Source of the DNA: Flavobacterium sp.
Lineage (GTDB): Bacteria; Bacteroidota; Bacteroidia; Flavobacteriales; Flavobacteriaceae
NCBI RefSeq assembly: GCF_024642105.1
Contig: NZ_JAHEBT010000055.1
Span: forward strand, 248,001 to 312,000
Direction: 5' to 3'
DNA length: 64,000 bases
The notes under the pieces were generated by a model. That model was not told the origin of the DNA. It worked only from the letters and a program-made list of their open reading frames with translations, and did no database searches. Shown in pieces: positions 45,650 through 54,907 of the stretch. Every line of letters begins with the position of its first letter. Within the stretch, counting starts at the first letter, position 1. The position numbers and the translations under genes are program-made.

Positions 45650-46609
45650 TTATAAAAAATTCAGTTCGTTTGCGACTTTATACCGTCCTTCATTGCTTTT
45701 GGTTCGCAAAATAATTTCGCCTAAAAAGCCAGCAAGGAATAATTGTGTACCAATAATCATAGTAGTCAACGCGATATAAAACAGTGGATTTTCAGTTACC
45801 AACATAGGATGAAAACCAGCATACAAACGGTATAATTTGATACCAATGATTAATCCAGTAGACAAAAACCCGATGATGAACATCAATACACCTGCCGCAC
45901 CAAAAAAGTGCATGGGGCGTTTTCCGTAGCGAGATAAAAACCAAATCGTAATTAAATCCAAGAATCCATTGATGAATCGGCTCATGCCAAATTTAGATTC
46001 GCCGTATTTTCTGGCTTGGTGTTGCACTACTTTTTCGCCAATTTTATTGAAGCCTGCATTTTTGGCTAAAACGGGAATATAACGATGCATTTCGCCCGAA
46101 ACTTCTACATTTTTCACCACTACGTTTTTGTAGGCTTTCAATCCACAATTGAAATCATTCAAATACACGCCTGATGTTTTTCGAGCGGCCCAGTTGAATA
46201 ATTTGGAAGGTAAATTTTTAGCCATTACCGAATCGTAGCGCTTCTTTTTCCAACCTGAAACCAAATCAAAATTACCATTGGTAATCATATCATACAATCC
46301 TGGAATTTCTTCTGGGCTGTCTTGTAAATCAGCATCCATAGTAATGATGACATCGCCTTGGGCTTTGGCAAAACCAGCATGCAAGGCTTGTGATTTACCG
46401 AAGTTTTTCATAAAACGAATGCCTTTCACATGTCGATTTTCGTGAGCAAATTGTTCAATACACTGCCAAGAATTATCAGTACTACCATCGTCTAGAAAGA
46501 TAATTTCGTAGGTGTAATTGTGCGTTTGCATCACTTTGATAATCCAAGTGTACAATTCGTTCAGTGATTCCTCTTCGTTCAGAAGCGGGATAAGTATGGA
46601 TAGATTCAT
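45650..46609 (-). CDS. GT2 glycosyltransferase (dolichol-phosphate-mannose-synthase-like), membrane-bound
   Basis: A 319-residue enzyme: LSILIPLLNEEESL, FLDDGSTDNS, and ITMDADLQDSPEE (DxD). It ends in two C-terminal transmembrane helices (FFGAAGVLMFIIGFLSTG; IALTTMIIGTQLFLAGFLGE). It likely transfers a sugar to a polyprenyl phosphate at the inner membrane. It lies between ORF6N and DUF4199 genes on one strand. Confidence 0.9.
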   Translation of the reverse strand: MNLSILIPLLNEEESLNELYTWIIKVMQTHNYTYEIIFLDDGSTDNSWQCIEQFAHENRHVKGIRFMKNFGKSQALHAGFAKAQGDVIITMDADLQDSPEEIPGLYDMITNGNFDLVSGWKKKRYDSVMAKNLPSKLFNWAARKTSGVYLNDFNCGLKAYKNVVVKNVEVSGEMHRYIPVLAKNAGFNKIGEKVVQHQARKYGESKFGMSRFINGFLDLITIWFLSRYGKRPMHFFGAAGVLMFIIGFLSTGLIIGIKLYRLYAGFHPMLVTENPLFYIALTTMIIGTQLFLAGFLGEIILRTKSNEGRYKVANELNFL

Positions 46610-46615
46610 TTAAAA

Positions 46616-47143
46616 TTATTCTTGAGTTTTGCTTTTGAAAAAAGCTGCCATTATTAAACCTAATATTGAATAGAATACAATTACAAAAGCAGACCCTTTT
46701 AAAATTTCAATAGTAGAATAAGGATTGTTTTCTTTCATTTTAGCAATCATTTCATTAATTGTTGAGGCAGGGGTGTTGTATTTTTGCATTGTTTCTACAA
46801 CACTTTTAATAGTTAATTCTTTAACGGTATCAGAGGCAGAAGGGTCTATAACATTGAATAATAAAATATTGAAAATAGCGCCAATTAGCACTCCTATTAC
46901 AGCAAAAATAAAATACGTTGTGAAGGCTTCTTTGAAAGTAAAAACACCGTTTAAAGCTTTTTTTGTTTTGGAAAGTAAAATGATTGAAAAAACAATATAA
47001 AATAAAACACTTAGTATTCCTAACCACCAAGAGGTGAATAAATTAATATTGATTGCATAGATTGAGGCAGTCGTTAAAGAAGAAATTAGTCCAATGATTA
47101 TTCCATAAGTTACTCCATTTCTTTTAATAATTTCGTTTATCAT
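46616..47143 (-). CDS. DUF4199 membrane protein
   Basis: A 175-residue protein with four hydrophobic segments (YGIIIGLISSLTTASIYAI, WWLGILSVLFYIVFSIILL, FTTYFIFAVIGVLIGAIFNI and a C-terminal AFVIVFYSILGLIMAAFF). A loop of about 60 residues lies before the last. It matches DUF4199, a small Bacteroidota family of unknown function, commonly placed beside a GT2 gene as here (6-base gap). Confidence 0.82.
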   Translation of the reverse strand: MINEIIKRNGVTYGIIIGLISSLTTASIYAININLFTSWWLGILSVLFYIVFSIILLSKTKKALNGVFTFKEAFTTYFIFAVIGVLIGAIFNILLFNVIDPSASDTVKELTIKSVVETMQKYNTPASTINEMIAKMKENNPYSTIEILKGSAFVIVFYSILGLIMAAFFKSKTQE

Positions 47144-47244
47144 GATATAGAAGTTTTAAAATTAATCTACAAATATAGCAATTCCCAATTTATTTGCTGC
47201 TAAAAATCGCGATTTAGCGATGGATAAAAAAAGTCATTCAAAGA

Positions 47245-47274
47245 TTTGTTTATTGAAAAATAAGTGTAAATTTG
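47245..47274 (+). promoter_or_regulatory. Promoter of rpmE2
   Basis: TTTG (47245-47248), 18 bases, TAAATTTG (47267-47274), a Bacteroidota-type promoter about 114 bases upstream of the L31 start. Confidence 0.65.
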
Positions 47275-47387
47275 CAAACTCAAAATAATAATGTAAAAAC
47301 AAAAAGTTATAATTGGTTTATACCTTTTCTGTTAGAAGAAAAGCTTCAAAGCACGATTATAATTGAAACTAATAAAAAAGAATTACG

Positions 47388-47639
47388 ATGAAAAAAGGTG
47401 TACACCCAGAAAATTACAGATTAGTTGCTTTTAAAGACATGTCAAATGACGACGTTTTTATTACTAAATCTACTGCAGAAACTAAAGAAACTATCACTGT
47501 TGATGGTGTAGAATATCCAGTTGTAAAAATGGAGATTTCTAGAACATCTCACCCTTTTTACACAGGTAAATCTAAATTGATTGATACTGCAGGACGTATC
47601 GATAAATTCAAAACTAAATACGCGAAACACGTTAAATAA
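47388..47639 (+). CDS. rpmE2: 50S ribosomal protein L31 type B
   Basis: An 83-residue L31 with no cysteine at all, so it is the zinc-independent (C-) form. Landmarks: [19 protein letters not shown], then [18 protein letters not shown] and a basic end. In Bacteroidota this is the only L31 in many genomes. It bridges ribosomal subunits. Own promoter and terminator. Confidence 0.95.
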   Translation: MKKGVHPENYRLVAFKDMSNDDVFITKSTAETKETITVDGVEYPVVKMEISRTSHPFYTGKSKLIDTAGRIDKFKTKYAKHVK

Positions 47640-47664
47640 TTTTAATTTGTTTCTTATTTATACC

Positions 47665-47692
47665 AAGCCTCACAATTAGTGAGGCTTTTTTT
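47665..47692 (+). terminator. Terminator of rpmE2
   Basis: AAGCCTCAC, loop AATTA, GTGAGGCTT and T7, about 25 bases after the stop. Confidence 0.9.
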
Positions 47693-47734
47693 ATGAAAAA
47701 AACTTATTGTTCTCGAGCACATTTTTTTTACTTT

Positions 47735-47764
47735 TTTGAACATCTAAAATTAGTTGTAAATTTG
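47735..47764 (+). promoter_or_regulatory. Promoter of the GlmU-like gene
   Basis: TTTG (47735-47738), 18 bases, TAAATTTG (47757-47764), 44 bases upstream of the ATG at 47809. Confidence 0.65.
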
Positions 47765-47808
47765 GCTGTGGGTTTACCAAAACCATAATTTCTTAAAAAG
47801 AAACCGCT

Positions 47809-48984
47809 ATGAATTATATCCTTTTTGACGGTCCTGCTCGAAATGCGCTTTTGCCATTTACATTCACGCGCCCAGTGGCCGATATTTTAATTGGAATTTT
47901 GACAATCCGTCAAAAATGGGAGGCCTATTTAGGTTCTACAACAACAACTTTGACAGAAGAATACCTTTCGGAAAAATATCCAATGGTCGAAATGGAGTGT
48001 AATGTAATGATTAACGCTTCTTTTTTGCCTAATCCCACTTTGGTTGAAATGATTCGGAATTTAGAATCGAATCAAGCTATTTTTAAAGGAGAGGAAGTGA
48101 TCGCTTTCTTTACCAATGAAGAGCAGGAAGAAGTCAATTTTGATACGTATGAAATACTAGAATATACCAATGAGTGTTTAACGGTTGAGCATACTTGGGA
48201 TATTTTTTCTAAAAATGGGGAGGCACTTCGTGCTGATTTTGAGTTGGTAACTCAGGAAAGAAAATCACAAGCCATTCCAAAATCAGTAAATGTAATTGCA
48301 CCCGAAAATATTTTTATTGAAGAAGGAGCAAAATTAGAGTTTGTGACTTTAAATGCTGCTACAGGGCCCATTTATATCGGAAAAAATGCTGAAATTATGG
48401 AAGGTTCTGTGATTCGAGGTCCATTTGCTTTGTGCGAAGGGGGTACAGTAAAGATGGCAGCTAAGATATATGGAGCGACTACTGTTGGTCCTTTTTCTCG
48501 AGTAGGGGGAGAGATCAATAATTCCGTTTTATTTGCGTATTCTAACAAAGGACATGACGGATTTTTAGGGAATTCCGTTTTAGGAGAATGGTGTAATATT
48601 GGCGCAGACAGTAACAATTCCAATCTTAAAAATAATTACGAAGAAGTGAGGTTGTGGAGTTATGAAACCGAAGGCTTTGCTAAAACAGGCTTGCAATTTT
48701 GTGGTTTGATGATGGGGGATCATAGTAAGTGCGGTATTAATACCATGTTCAATACAGGAACAGTGGTGGGGGTGAGTTCCAATATTTTTGGTAGTGGTTT
48801 TCCTCGCAATTTTGTGCCGAGTTTCTCTTGGGGTGGTGCCGCTGGATTTACAACTTATACAACGAGTAAAGCCTTTGCTACGGCTAAGTTAGTCATGAGT
48901 CGCAGGAATGTTGATTTTGACGAAAAAGAACGAGCCATTTTAGAACACGTTTTTGAAGAAACTAAAAAGTGGAGAAAAGAATAA
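47809..48984 (+). CDS. GlmU-like sugar nucleotidyltransferase / left-handed beta-helix protein
   Basis: A 391-residue protein of the Bacteroidota GlmU-family group. The N-terminal part starts MNYILFDGPARNALLPFTFTRP, with a degenerate nucleotidyltransferase fold. Residues about 180-390 form a left-handed beta-helix of hexapeptide repeats (GPIYIGKNAEIMEGSVIRGP, HDGFLGNSVLGEWCNIGADS). It probably transfers to or activates a sugar phosphate; substrate unknown. It is monocistronic and followed by a repeat element. Confidence 0.8.
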   Translation: MNYILFDGPARNALLPFTFTRPVADILIGILTIRQKWEAYLGSTTTTLTEEYLSEKYPMVEMECNVMINASFLPNPTLVEMIRNLESNQAIFKGEEVIAFFTNEEQEEVNFDTYEILEYTNECLTVEHTWDIFSKNGEALRADFELVTQERKSQAIPKSVNVIAPENIFIEEGAKLEFVTLNAATGPIYIGKNAEIMEGSVIRGPFALCEGGTVKMAAKIYGATTVGPFSRVGGEINNSVLFAYSNKGHDGFLGNSVLGEWCNIGADSNNSNLKNNYEEVRLWSYETEGFAKTGLQFCGLMMGDHSKCGINTMFNTGTVVGVSSNIFGSGFPRNFVPSFSWGGAAGFTTYTTSKAFATAKLVMSRRNVDFDEKERAILEHVFEETKKWRKE

Positions 48985-48991
48985 CGCACTA

Positions 48992-49107
48992 GTTTTGTCA
49001 TGCTGAACTTGTTTATTTCGTCTATTCGCTATCGCTCGAGTCAGCATCTTTTTTCATAATTTTTAATTATTTTTTAGATTCCGAAATAAATTCGGAATGA
49101 CAAAATC
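48992..49107. repeat. Intergenic inverted-repeat element
   Basis: TTTTGTCAT near 48994 and ATGACAAAA near 49097 are terminal inverted repeats. Inside are a hairpin starting TGCTGAACTTGTTT and ending TCAGCATCT (49001-49050) and a second one AGATTCCGAA ... TTCGGAAT (49076-49099). The core TCGTCTATTCGCTATCGCTC occurs again, inverted, at 54908-54960. It fills the gap between two convergent genes. Confidence 0.7.
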
Positions 49108-49132
49108 TATGATTATTAAAAACTTTTTATGG

Positions 49133-50515
49133 TTACTTTACTCTAATAAAATGATCTTTTAATTTGATTTCTTTCATTCGTTTGTCGTTTGGATTTCTTC
49201 TGTACAATAGAATTTCATTTTCTTTACATCCAGAAATCAAACTGAGTTTTGTGATTATAGCGTTTAAGGTGTTTTCTCTTCGTTTGGTTGTGCTAGTATA
49301 ATTTTCGGTCAATTCTTCTTGTTCAAAAAGATTGTTTAATGAGTTAAGTGCGATATAATTCGATTGATTTTGTATTAAATATGAAATGATTTTCAGTTCA
49401 TTATTATCAAATGAATCAATTACTTTTCCTTTGAATAGTAATTGTTTAGTAGTGTTATCATAAATTAAACTATGATATTCGAAAATTATGTTTTTTATTT
49501 TGAATTTGTATACTATTATAAAAAGTAATATTGCAATTATTCCTATTCCAAGTATAATAAGTGAATTGGTATATTGATTCTTGATAAAAGTTTCAGATTG
49601 AATAGGATTGTTAATAATACTCTTTAATTTTAATCGGATAATTTTAGTTTCTGCAGAAGTACTTAAGAAATGAAGTACAACCAATTCTTGTGATAGTTCG
49701 TCAAAATAAAATGATTTCACATTCATAACGGAAGGCAAAATATATTTATTAATAGTATTAGTGGCAAGATCAATTTCCAATAGTTTATTATCTGCACCTC
49801 GACTAAGCATATACATCTTTGACCCATTTTGAAAATTGAAATAATTTTCAATTGAGTTGTATTTGGTATTGTATATTCCTTCTTTACTCCATTCCATAGT
49901 TTTAAGGTCCAATTTCCAAACTATATTATCGGTAGGGATTTGTCCAAAATAAAAATCTGCAGGGTTTTCGCATAATCCACCAAAAATATATAGGTTGTTT
50001 CCAATTAAAATCCGATTTGCATCACGTCTTAAAGATGGAAATTCACTCCCGAAAGTTTGAACAGCCATCCATTCTCTTGATTTGAAAATGTATTTCGTGA
50101 GTATATTTTTAAATGTAAATAACCCGTAACCGCCAAAATAATAAATTTCATCTTGGTATACGAAAGAGGTTGCGCCAAACTGATTTTGATGTAAAAAAGA
50201 ATTATCAATTCGTATGATTGAATCATTACGCCATTCTAATACAGGGCCGCAACCATTATGTACAAAATAATTCTTACCTTTTATATAAAACGTATTGTAG
50301 CGTGAAATTAATTCAGGATACTTAGTGTGTTTTAGTATTTTGAATTTATTGGGAGTATTTACATAGTATAAAGAATCTTGGTCTATTACTATGGCATTTT
50401 TGGTTTTGGCATCTTGAAAAAGAAAAGTTTCACCTTTATATTTGTCAATTTGTGCATTTCCATTAATTGCGACATGTAAAAAAAGAATACAGAGAGTAGA
50501 TAAGACCCGATTCAT
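49133..50515 (-). CDS. Kelch-propeller / transmembrane / winged-helix protein (putative membrane one-component regulator)
   Basis: A 460-residue protein. Residues 1-21 are a signal peptide. About 30-310 form a periplasmic beta-propeller with kelch-type GG motifs (YYFGGYGLFTF, LYIFGG, W at 149 and 209). One transmembrane helix lies at about 317-338. The cytoplasmic tail 345-455 looks like an OmpR/ToxR-type winged helix: ELKIISYLIQNQSNYIALNS, a basic KRRENTLNAIITKL at the recognition-helix place, then a wing-like LLYRRNPNDKR. I know no named family. Sensor-regulator function is inferred from the layout; kelch proteins without DNA binding are the alternative. Confidence 0.6.
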   Translation of the reverse strand: MNRVLSTLCILFLHVAINGNAQIDKYKGETFLFQDAKTKNAIVIDQDSLYYVNTPNKFKILKHTKYPELISRYNTFYIKGKNYFVHNGCGPVLEWRNDSIIRIDNSFLHQNQFGATSFVYQDEIYYFGGYGLFTFKNILTKYIFKSREWMAVQTFGSEFPSLRRDANRILIGNNLYIFGGLCENPADFYFGQIPTDNIVWKLDLKTMEWSKEGIYNTKYNSIENYFNFQNGSKMYMLSRGADNKLLEIDLATNTINKYILPSVMNVKSFYFDELSQELVVLHFLSTSAETKIIRLKLKSIINNPIQSETFIKNQYTNSLIILGIGIIAILLFIIVYKFKIKNIIFEYHSLIYDNTTKQLLFKGKVIDSFDNNELKIISYLIQNQSNYIALNSLNNLFEQEELTENYTSTTKRRENTLNAIITKLSLISGCKENEILLYRRNPNDKRMKEIKLKDHFIRVK

Positions 50516-50565
50516 ATGTTGTAGTGTTTCGAAAATTTTCTCTAAAGTACTATTTTATTTACAAA

Positions 50566-50976
50566 TTACAAAATAGTTTCTCTTTTCAATTTTAATTCAT
50601 TTCGTACTTCATTGATCAGTGTTATGAACTCGTATTTCAATTTTTTAGGAATGCGTTTTTCGATGATGGTATTATTTTTCAAAATAATTTGTAGTCGGTA
50701 GGTTTTAAAATCGAGGGTATTCATTACTACAAAATTGATACTGAAAATTAGAACAGATAAAATAGACAACTCTACGTTGAGGTATTGCAAACAAAACAGC
50801 GTGAAAATAAAGTACCCAATCAAAAAGCTTTTGAGTGCAAACTGCCGTTGCTGAATACTGATGTGAATTTTAGCCACATCAGTAAATGGAATTTGTTCTT
50901 TATTTTTTGATTTTGGATTCAAAACAATACCGTTTTTAACGATACTAATAAAAGTTTTGGTTTCTTTTGAAATCAT
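50566..50976 (-). CDS. Small membrane protein with PH-like outline
   Basis: A 136-residue protein not recognised. N-terminal KTFISIVKNGIVLNPKSK and C-terminal YRLQIILKNNTIIEKRIPKK look like the strands of a bacterial PH-like domain around two transmembrane helices (about 49-66 and 69-86). It ends with a basic helix. It lies 50 bases upstream of the kelch regulator gene on the same strand, so the two may be co-transcribed. Function unknown. Confidence 0.55.
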   Translation of the reverse strand: MISKETKTFISIVKNGIVLNPKSKNKEQIPFTDVAKIHISIQQRQFALKSFLIGYFIFTLFCLQYLNVELSILSVLIFSINFVVMNTLDFKTYRLQIILKNNTIIEKRIPKKLKYEFITLINEVRNELKLKRETIL

Positions 50977-51360
50977 ATTCTGTGGGGTTTGTATCGGTGG
51001 TATTTTTAAATCAATTGCACTATTGGTTTAGCTATTGTAAATTTCCGAATTAGTACCTGTCCTTCCTGAAATAATGTACGAAACAATATTTTCTACTATT
51101 TTTATATTTTTAATCAACTGATAATCAAATAGTTTTTAAATATGGCTTTTCTTTCTTTTAGTCGGTTTGAGTGTCTGTATTTGTAATTTTATAGACATTT
51201 TTTCTGTTTTTATGAGGCTTTGATAGTCAGGTTAGCGGCAAAAGAAAAATAAAAACTTTACCCAATACATTGTAAACAACGAGGGATTTGAATTATATTT
51301 GCGCCTTCAAAAACGGGAGGTTGAATGATCGCTTTTCCCAACAAATAAATCCACTACGCA
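50977..51360. other. Intergenic region without visible gene
   Basis: A 384-base AT-rich gap between divergent genes. The only element I can support is TATATTTG at 51294-51301, a likely -7 box for the ABC-F gene; its -33 TTG would be at a 21-base spacing, which is wide. I saw no RNA gene, hairpin terminator or ORF with family features. Confidence 0.5.
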
Positions 51361-52995
51361 ATGATTACAGTTAACGATATTTCTGTGCAATTTGGCGGAA
51401 CCACACTTTTTAGTGATGTTTCTTTTGCCATTAATGAAAATGATAAAATTGCCCTTATGGGTAAAAATGGAGCGGGAAAATCGACGCTTTTAAAAATAAT
51501 TGCAGGACACAGTAAACCTTCTACAGGTTCTATTTCGGCCCCCAAAGAAGCGGTAGTAGCTTATTTGCCACAGCATTTATTGACTACGGATGGCGCGACT
51601 GTAATGGAAGAAACGTCTAAGGCGTTTGGCGAAGTTTTCAAGATGAAAGCGGAGATTGACGAGATAAATGAGCAATTGACCGTTCGTACGGATTATGAAA
51701 GTGATGAGTACATGAAGTTGATTGAGCGTGTTTCGGATTTGAGTGAGAAATACTACGCTATTGAGGAAGTGAATTATGAGGCAGAGGTTGAGAAAATCTT
51801 AATTGGTTTAGGGTTTGTTCGCGAAGACTTTACACGTCAAACTTCGGAGTTTTCTGGAGGTTGGAGAATGCGTATCGAATTGGCTAAAATTTTATTACAA
51901 AAACCCGATTTGATTTTGCTCGATGAGCCAACGAACCATATGGATATAGAAAGTATTCAATGGTTAGAAGATTTCTTGGTCAACCAAGCCAAAGCGGTGG
52001 TAGTGATTTCGCACGATAGGGCTTTTGTAGATAACATTACTAATCGTACTATAGAAGTAACTATGGGCCGTATTTATGATTATAAAGCCAAGTATTCTCA
52101 TTATTTGGAATTGCGAAAAGACCGCCGTATGCATCAGCAAAAAGCCTACGATGAGCAACAAAAAATGATTGCTGATAATAGAGCGTTTATAGACCGTTTT
52201 AAAGGAACGTTTTCTAAAACCGATGCGGTACAATCGCGTGTGAAGATGTTAGAAAAACTAGAAATCGTTCAGGTAGACGAAGTCGATACATCCGCTTTGA
52301 AATTGAAATTCCCGCCAGCAGCTCGTTCTGGACAATATCCTGTGATTGTGAAAGAATTGTCTAAATCGTACGGTGATCATGTGGTATTTAAAGAGGCCAA
52401 TTTGGTTATTGAACGCGGTCAAAAAGTAGCTTTTGTTGGAAAAAATGGAGAAGGTAAATCGACTATGATTAAAGCTATCATGAAAGAAATAGGCATTGAT
52501 AGCGGTAGTGTCGAAATTGGTCACAATGCCCAAATAGGTTATTTTGCTCAAAACCAAGCGGCTTTGCTAGATGAAAACGCTACTATTTTTGAAACTATTG
52601 ATGGTATTGCGGTAGGAGAAATTCGTACTCAAATTAAAAATATTTTAGGTGCTTTTATGTTTCATGGTGATGATATTACCAAGAAGGTGAAAGTACTTTC
52701 TGGAGGAGAAAAAACGCGTTTGGCGATGATTAAATTGTTGTTAGAGCCTGTTAACTTGTTGATTCTAGATGAGCCTTCGAATCACTTGGATATGAAAACG
52801 AAAGACATTATCAAAGATGCCTTAAAAGATTTTGATGGAACTTTGATTTTAGTATCGCACGACCGTGACTTCTTAGACGGATTAGCTACCAAAGTTTTTG
52901 AATTTGGAAACAAAAGGGTGGTAGAACACTTTGAGGATGTAGCTGGTTTCTTGGCGCACAAGAAAATGGAAAACCTGAGAGAAATAGAGAAGTAG
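51361..52995 (+). CDS. ABC-F family ATPase (EttA/YkpA-like)
   Basis: A 544-residue soluble protein with two ATPase domains and no membrane helices. First domain: GKNGAGKSTL, FSGGWRMR, LLDEPTNHMD. Linker: a basic helical region (DYKAKYSHYLELRKDRRMHQ) as in ABC-F P-site tRNA interaction motifs. Second domain: GKNGEGKSTM, LSGGEKTR, LILDEPSNHLD. Ribosome-associated translation factor role by family; antibiotic protection is not indicated. Confidence 0.9.
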   Translation: MITVNDISVQFGGTTLFSDVSFAINENDKIALMGKNGAGKSTLLKIIAGHSKPSTGSISAPKEAVVAYLPQHLLTTDGATVMEETSKAFGEVFKMKAEIDEINEQLTVRTDYESDEYMKLIERVSDLSEKYYAIEEVNYEAEVEKILIGLGFVREDFTRQTSEFSGGWRMRIELAKILLQKPDLILLDEPTNHMDIESIQWLEDFLVNQAKAVVVISHDRAFVDNITNRTIEVTMGRIYDYKAKYSHYLELRKDRRMHQQKAYDEQQKMIADNRAFIDRFKGTFSKTDAVQSRVKMLEKLEIVQVDEVDTSALKLKFPPAARSGQYPVIVKELSKSYGDHVVFKEANLVIERGQKVAFVGKNGEGKSTMIKAIMKEIGIDSGSVEIGHNAQIGYFAQNQAALLDENATIFETIDGIAVGEIRTQIKNILGAFMFHGDDITKKVKVLSGGEKTRLAMIKLLLEPVNLLILDEPSNHLDMKTKDIIKDALKDFDGTLILVSHDRDFLDGLATKVFEFGNKRVVEHFEDVAGFLAHKKMENLREIEK

Positions 52996-53301
52996 TTTTT
53001 GTTGCAACATTTAGCATTTGTTCTTTTCGAGTCAATACCTAACCCGTTGGGTGTAATTATTAAAAACGTCAATTCGAGTGTTTTTTGTGCAATGAAATGG
53101 AACAAAAAATGTATCGAGAAACCTTTAGGTTCAACGTAGTTAATCGTTTTTAATAACATTTCACTTGTTCTCGATATGATTTTCTGACGAAAATCACTCG
53201 AACTGACGTGAAATTTTCATCAAAAACTAATTTTACCCAACGGGTTCAATACTTAATAAAAATATCTTTATTTTTACCCTAAAGTAATGGTTTTTTGAAC
53301 G
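52996..53301. repeat. Large imperfect palindrome / REP-like element in a gene-free gap
   Basis: The gap holds nested inverted repeats: AACCCGTTGGGT (53041-53052) with ACCCAACGGGTT (53234-53245); ACGTCAATTCGAGTG (53066-53080) with CACTCGAACTGACGT (53195-53209, 14 of 15); GTATCGAGAA (53111-53120) with TTCTCGATAT (53168-53177, 9 of 10). The whole span of about 205 bases can fold back on itself. No gene is seen in it. Confidence 0.75.
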
Positions 53302-53994
53302 ATGGATAACAAAAAGATTTCGGTTTATTTCATGCCTGGATTGGCGGCTAGTTCGTTGATTTTTGAGCGTATTGTTTTGCCGGATTCGCTTTTTGAAGTG
53401 CATCTTTTAGATTGGGAATTGCCCATTGGAGAGGAATCTTTAAAGGATTATGCCAAACGAATGGCTGAAAGAATCACAGCACCAAATCCTGTTTTGATTG
53501 GTGTTTCTTTCGGAGGGATTTTGGTGCAAGAAATGGCAGCTTTTTTGAATCCGCTGAAAGTAATTATTATTTCGAGTGTGAAATCGAATGTAGAATTTCC
53601 TCGCCGAATGAAAATTGCCAAAACAACGAAAGCGTACAAATTAATTCCAACATCGATTTTTTCGAATATGGAAAAGTTGAGTGCTTTTTCTTTTGGAAAA
53701 TCCATAGCCCATCGATTGAAATTATATGAAAGGTATCTTTCGGTTCGCGATGTGCATTATTTGGATTGGGCCATAGAACGCATTTTATTGTGGAATAGAA
53801 CCCAAGTTGATCCGAATGTAATTCATATTCACGGCGATGCCGATGAGGTGTTTCCAATTCAATACATCAATGATTGTATCGAAGTAAAAGGCGGAACACA
53901 CATTATGATTTTAAGTAAATACAAATGGTTGAATGAAAATTTACCTGCTATAATTTTAGGTACGTTTTCAGAAGCAAAAAAAGAAAAAGTATAA
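53302..53994 (+). CDS. Alpha/beta hydrolase
   Basis: A 230-residue hydrolase fold: FMPGLAASSLIFERIVLP, nucleophile elbow GVSFGGILVQE (Ser), IHGDADEVFP (Asp) and late GGTHIMI (His). No signal peptide. Substrate unknown. Its stop is directly followed by the ATG of the lytic transglycosylase gene, so the two are co-expressed. Confidence 0.83.
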   Translation: MDNKKISVYFMPGLAASSLIFERIVLPDSLFEVHLLDWELPIGEESLKDYAKRMAERITAPNPVLIGVSFGGILVQEMAAFLNPLKVIIISSVKSNVEFPRRMKIAKTTKAYKLIPTSIFSNMEKLSAFSFGKSIAHRLKLYERYLSVRDVHYLDWAIERILLWNRTQVDPNVIHIHGDADEVFPIQYINDCIEVKGGTHIMILSKYKWLNENLPAIILGTFSEAKKEKV

Positions 53995-54900
53995 ATGAAA
54001 AAACAAACAACAACGATTCGTAAATCGGTTCTTTTGATTGGAGTAATGCTCATTAGTGGGTTATTTATTTTTGCTTCTAAATTAGAATTGCCTGCTAATT
54101 GGATAGCTCGTTTTAATCCGAACTATTTTCCTGCCCAAATTGATTTTGCAGGAGAAGCAGTACCCTTAAAAATTGCGGATGTACAGGAGCGTTTGGATAG
54201 AGAATTGTTGGTGAATAAGCATTTGAACGCTTCGACCTTATTAATTTTAAAAAGAGCGCACCGTGCTTTTGCAGTCATCGAACCGATTTTAAAGAAAAAT
54301 GGAATTCCAGATGATTTTAAATACGTTGCCGTGATTGAAAGTGGTTTGGTGAATGTAGTTTCTCCAGCTGGTGCTAAAGGAATTTGGCAATTTATGCCTG
54401 ATACGGCTAAAGAAATTGGTTTAGAAGTGAATGAGAATATTGACGAGCGCTATCACTTGGAAAAAGCGACAGAGGCGGCTTGTGCTTATTTTTTGAAAGC
54501 CAAAGAAAAATTTGGAAACTGGACTTTAGTGGCAGCTTCATATAATGCGGGTGGAACTGGAATCAAAAAGCAATTGGATATTCAAAAAGTAGCCAATTAC
54601 TATGATTTATTGCTAAATGACGAAACCTCTCGTTATGTGTTCCGAATTTTAGCCTTGAAACAAATTATGGAACATCCAGAACAATACGGTTTTCAAATTA
54701 CAGAGGAGGAACAATACAAAATAGTAGCGACGAAGAAAATTACAATTGATAGTTCGGTAACCGATTTAGCTAATCTAGCAATTCAACAAGGGATTAATTA
54801 TAAAATATTGAAGATTCATAATCCGTGGCTGCGCACCACTAAAATGGTGAATCCTACGAATAAAAAATACCAATTGGAAATCCCTTTGGAAGGATATTAA
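53995..54900 (+). CDS. Membrane-anchored lytic transglycosylase (MltD-like)
   Basis: A 301-residue SLT-family protein. An N-terminal helix (VLLIGVMLISGLFIFA) anchors it. The catalytic domain has YVAVIESGL (Glu), SPAGAKGIWQFMPDTAKEIGL, and VAASYNAGGTG. It cleaves peptidoglycan with 1,6-anhydro formation. A LysM-like tail is suggested by TIDSSVTDLANLAIQQGINYKIL and following residues. Translationally adjacent to the hydrolase gene. Confidence 0.9.
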   Translation: MKKQTTTIRKSVLLIGVMLISGLFIFASKLELPANWIARFNPNYFPAQIDFAGEAVPLKIADVQERLDRELLVNKHLNASTLLILKRAHRAFAVIEPILKKNGIPDDFKYVAVIESGLVNVVSPAGAKGIWQFMPDTAKEIGLEVNENIDERYHLEKATEAACAYFLKAKEKFGNWTLVAASYNAGGTGIKKQLDIQKVANYYDLLLNDETSRYVFRILALKQIMEHPEQYGFQITEEEQYKIVATKKITIDSSVTDLANLAIQQGINYKILKIHNPWLRTTKMVNPTNKKYQLEIPLEGY

Positions 54901-54907
54901 TTGATTT

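Noticed and set aside
52782..53159. 125-residue open frame opposite the 3' end of the ABC-F gene
   Set aside because: Mostly antisense to conserved ATPase motifs, and the rest runs through the palindromic repeat. No recognisable domain.
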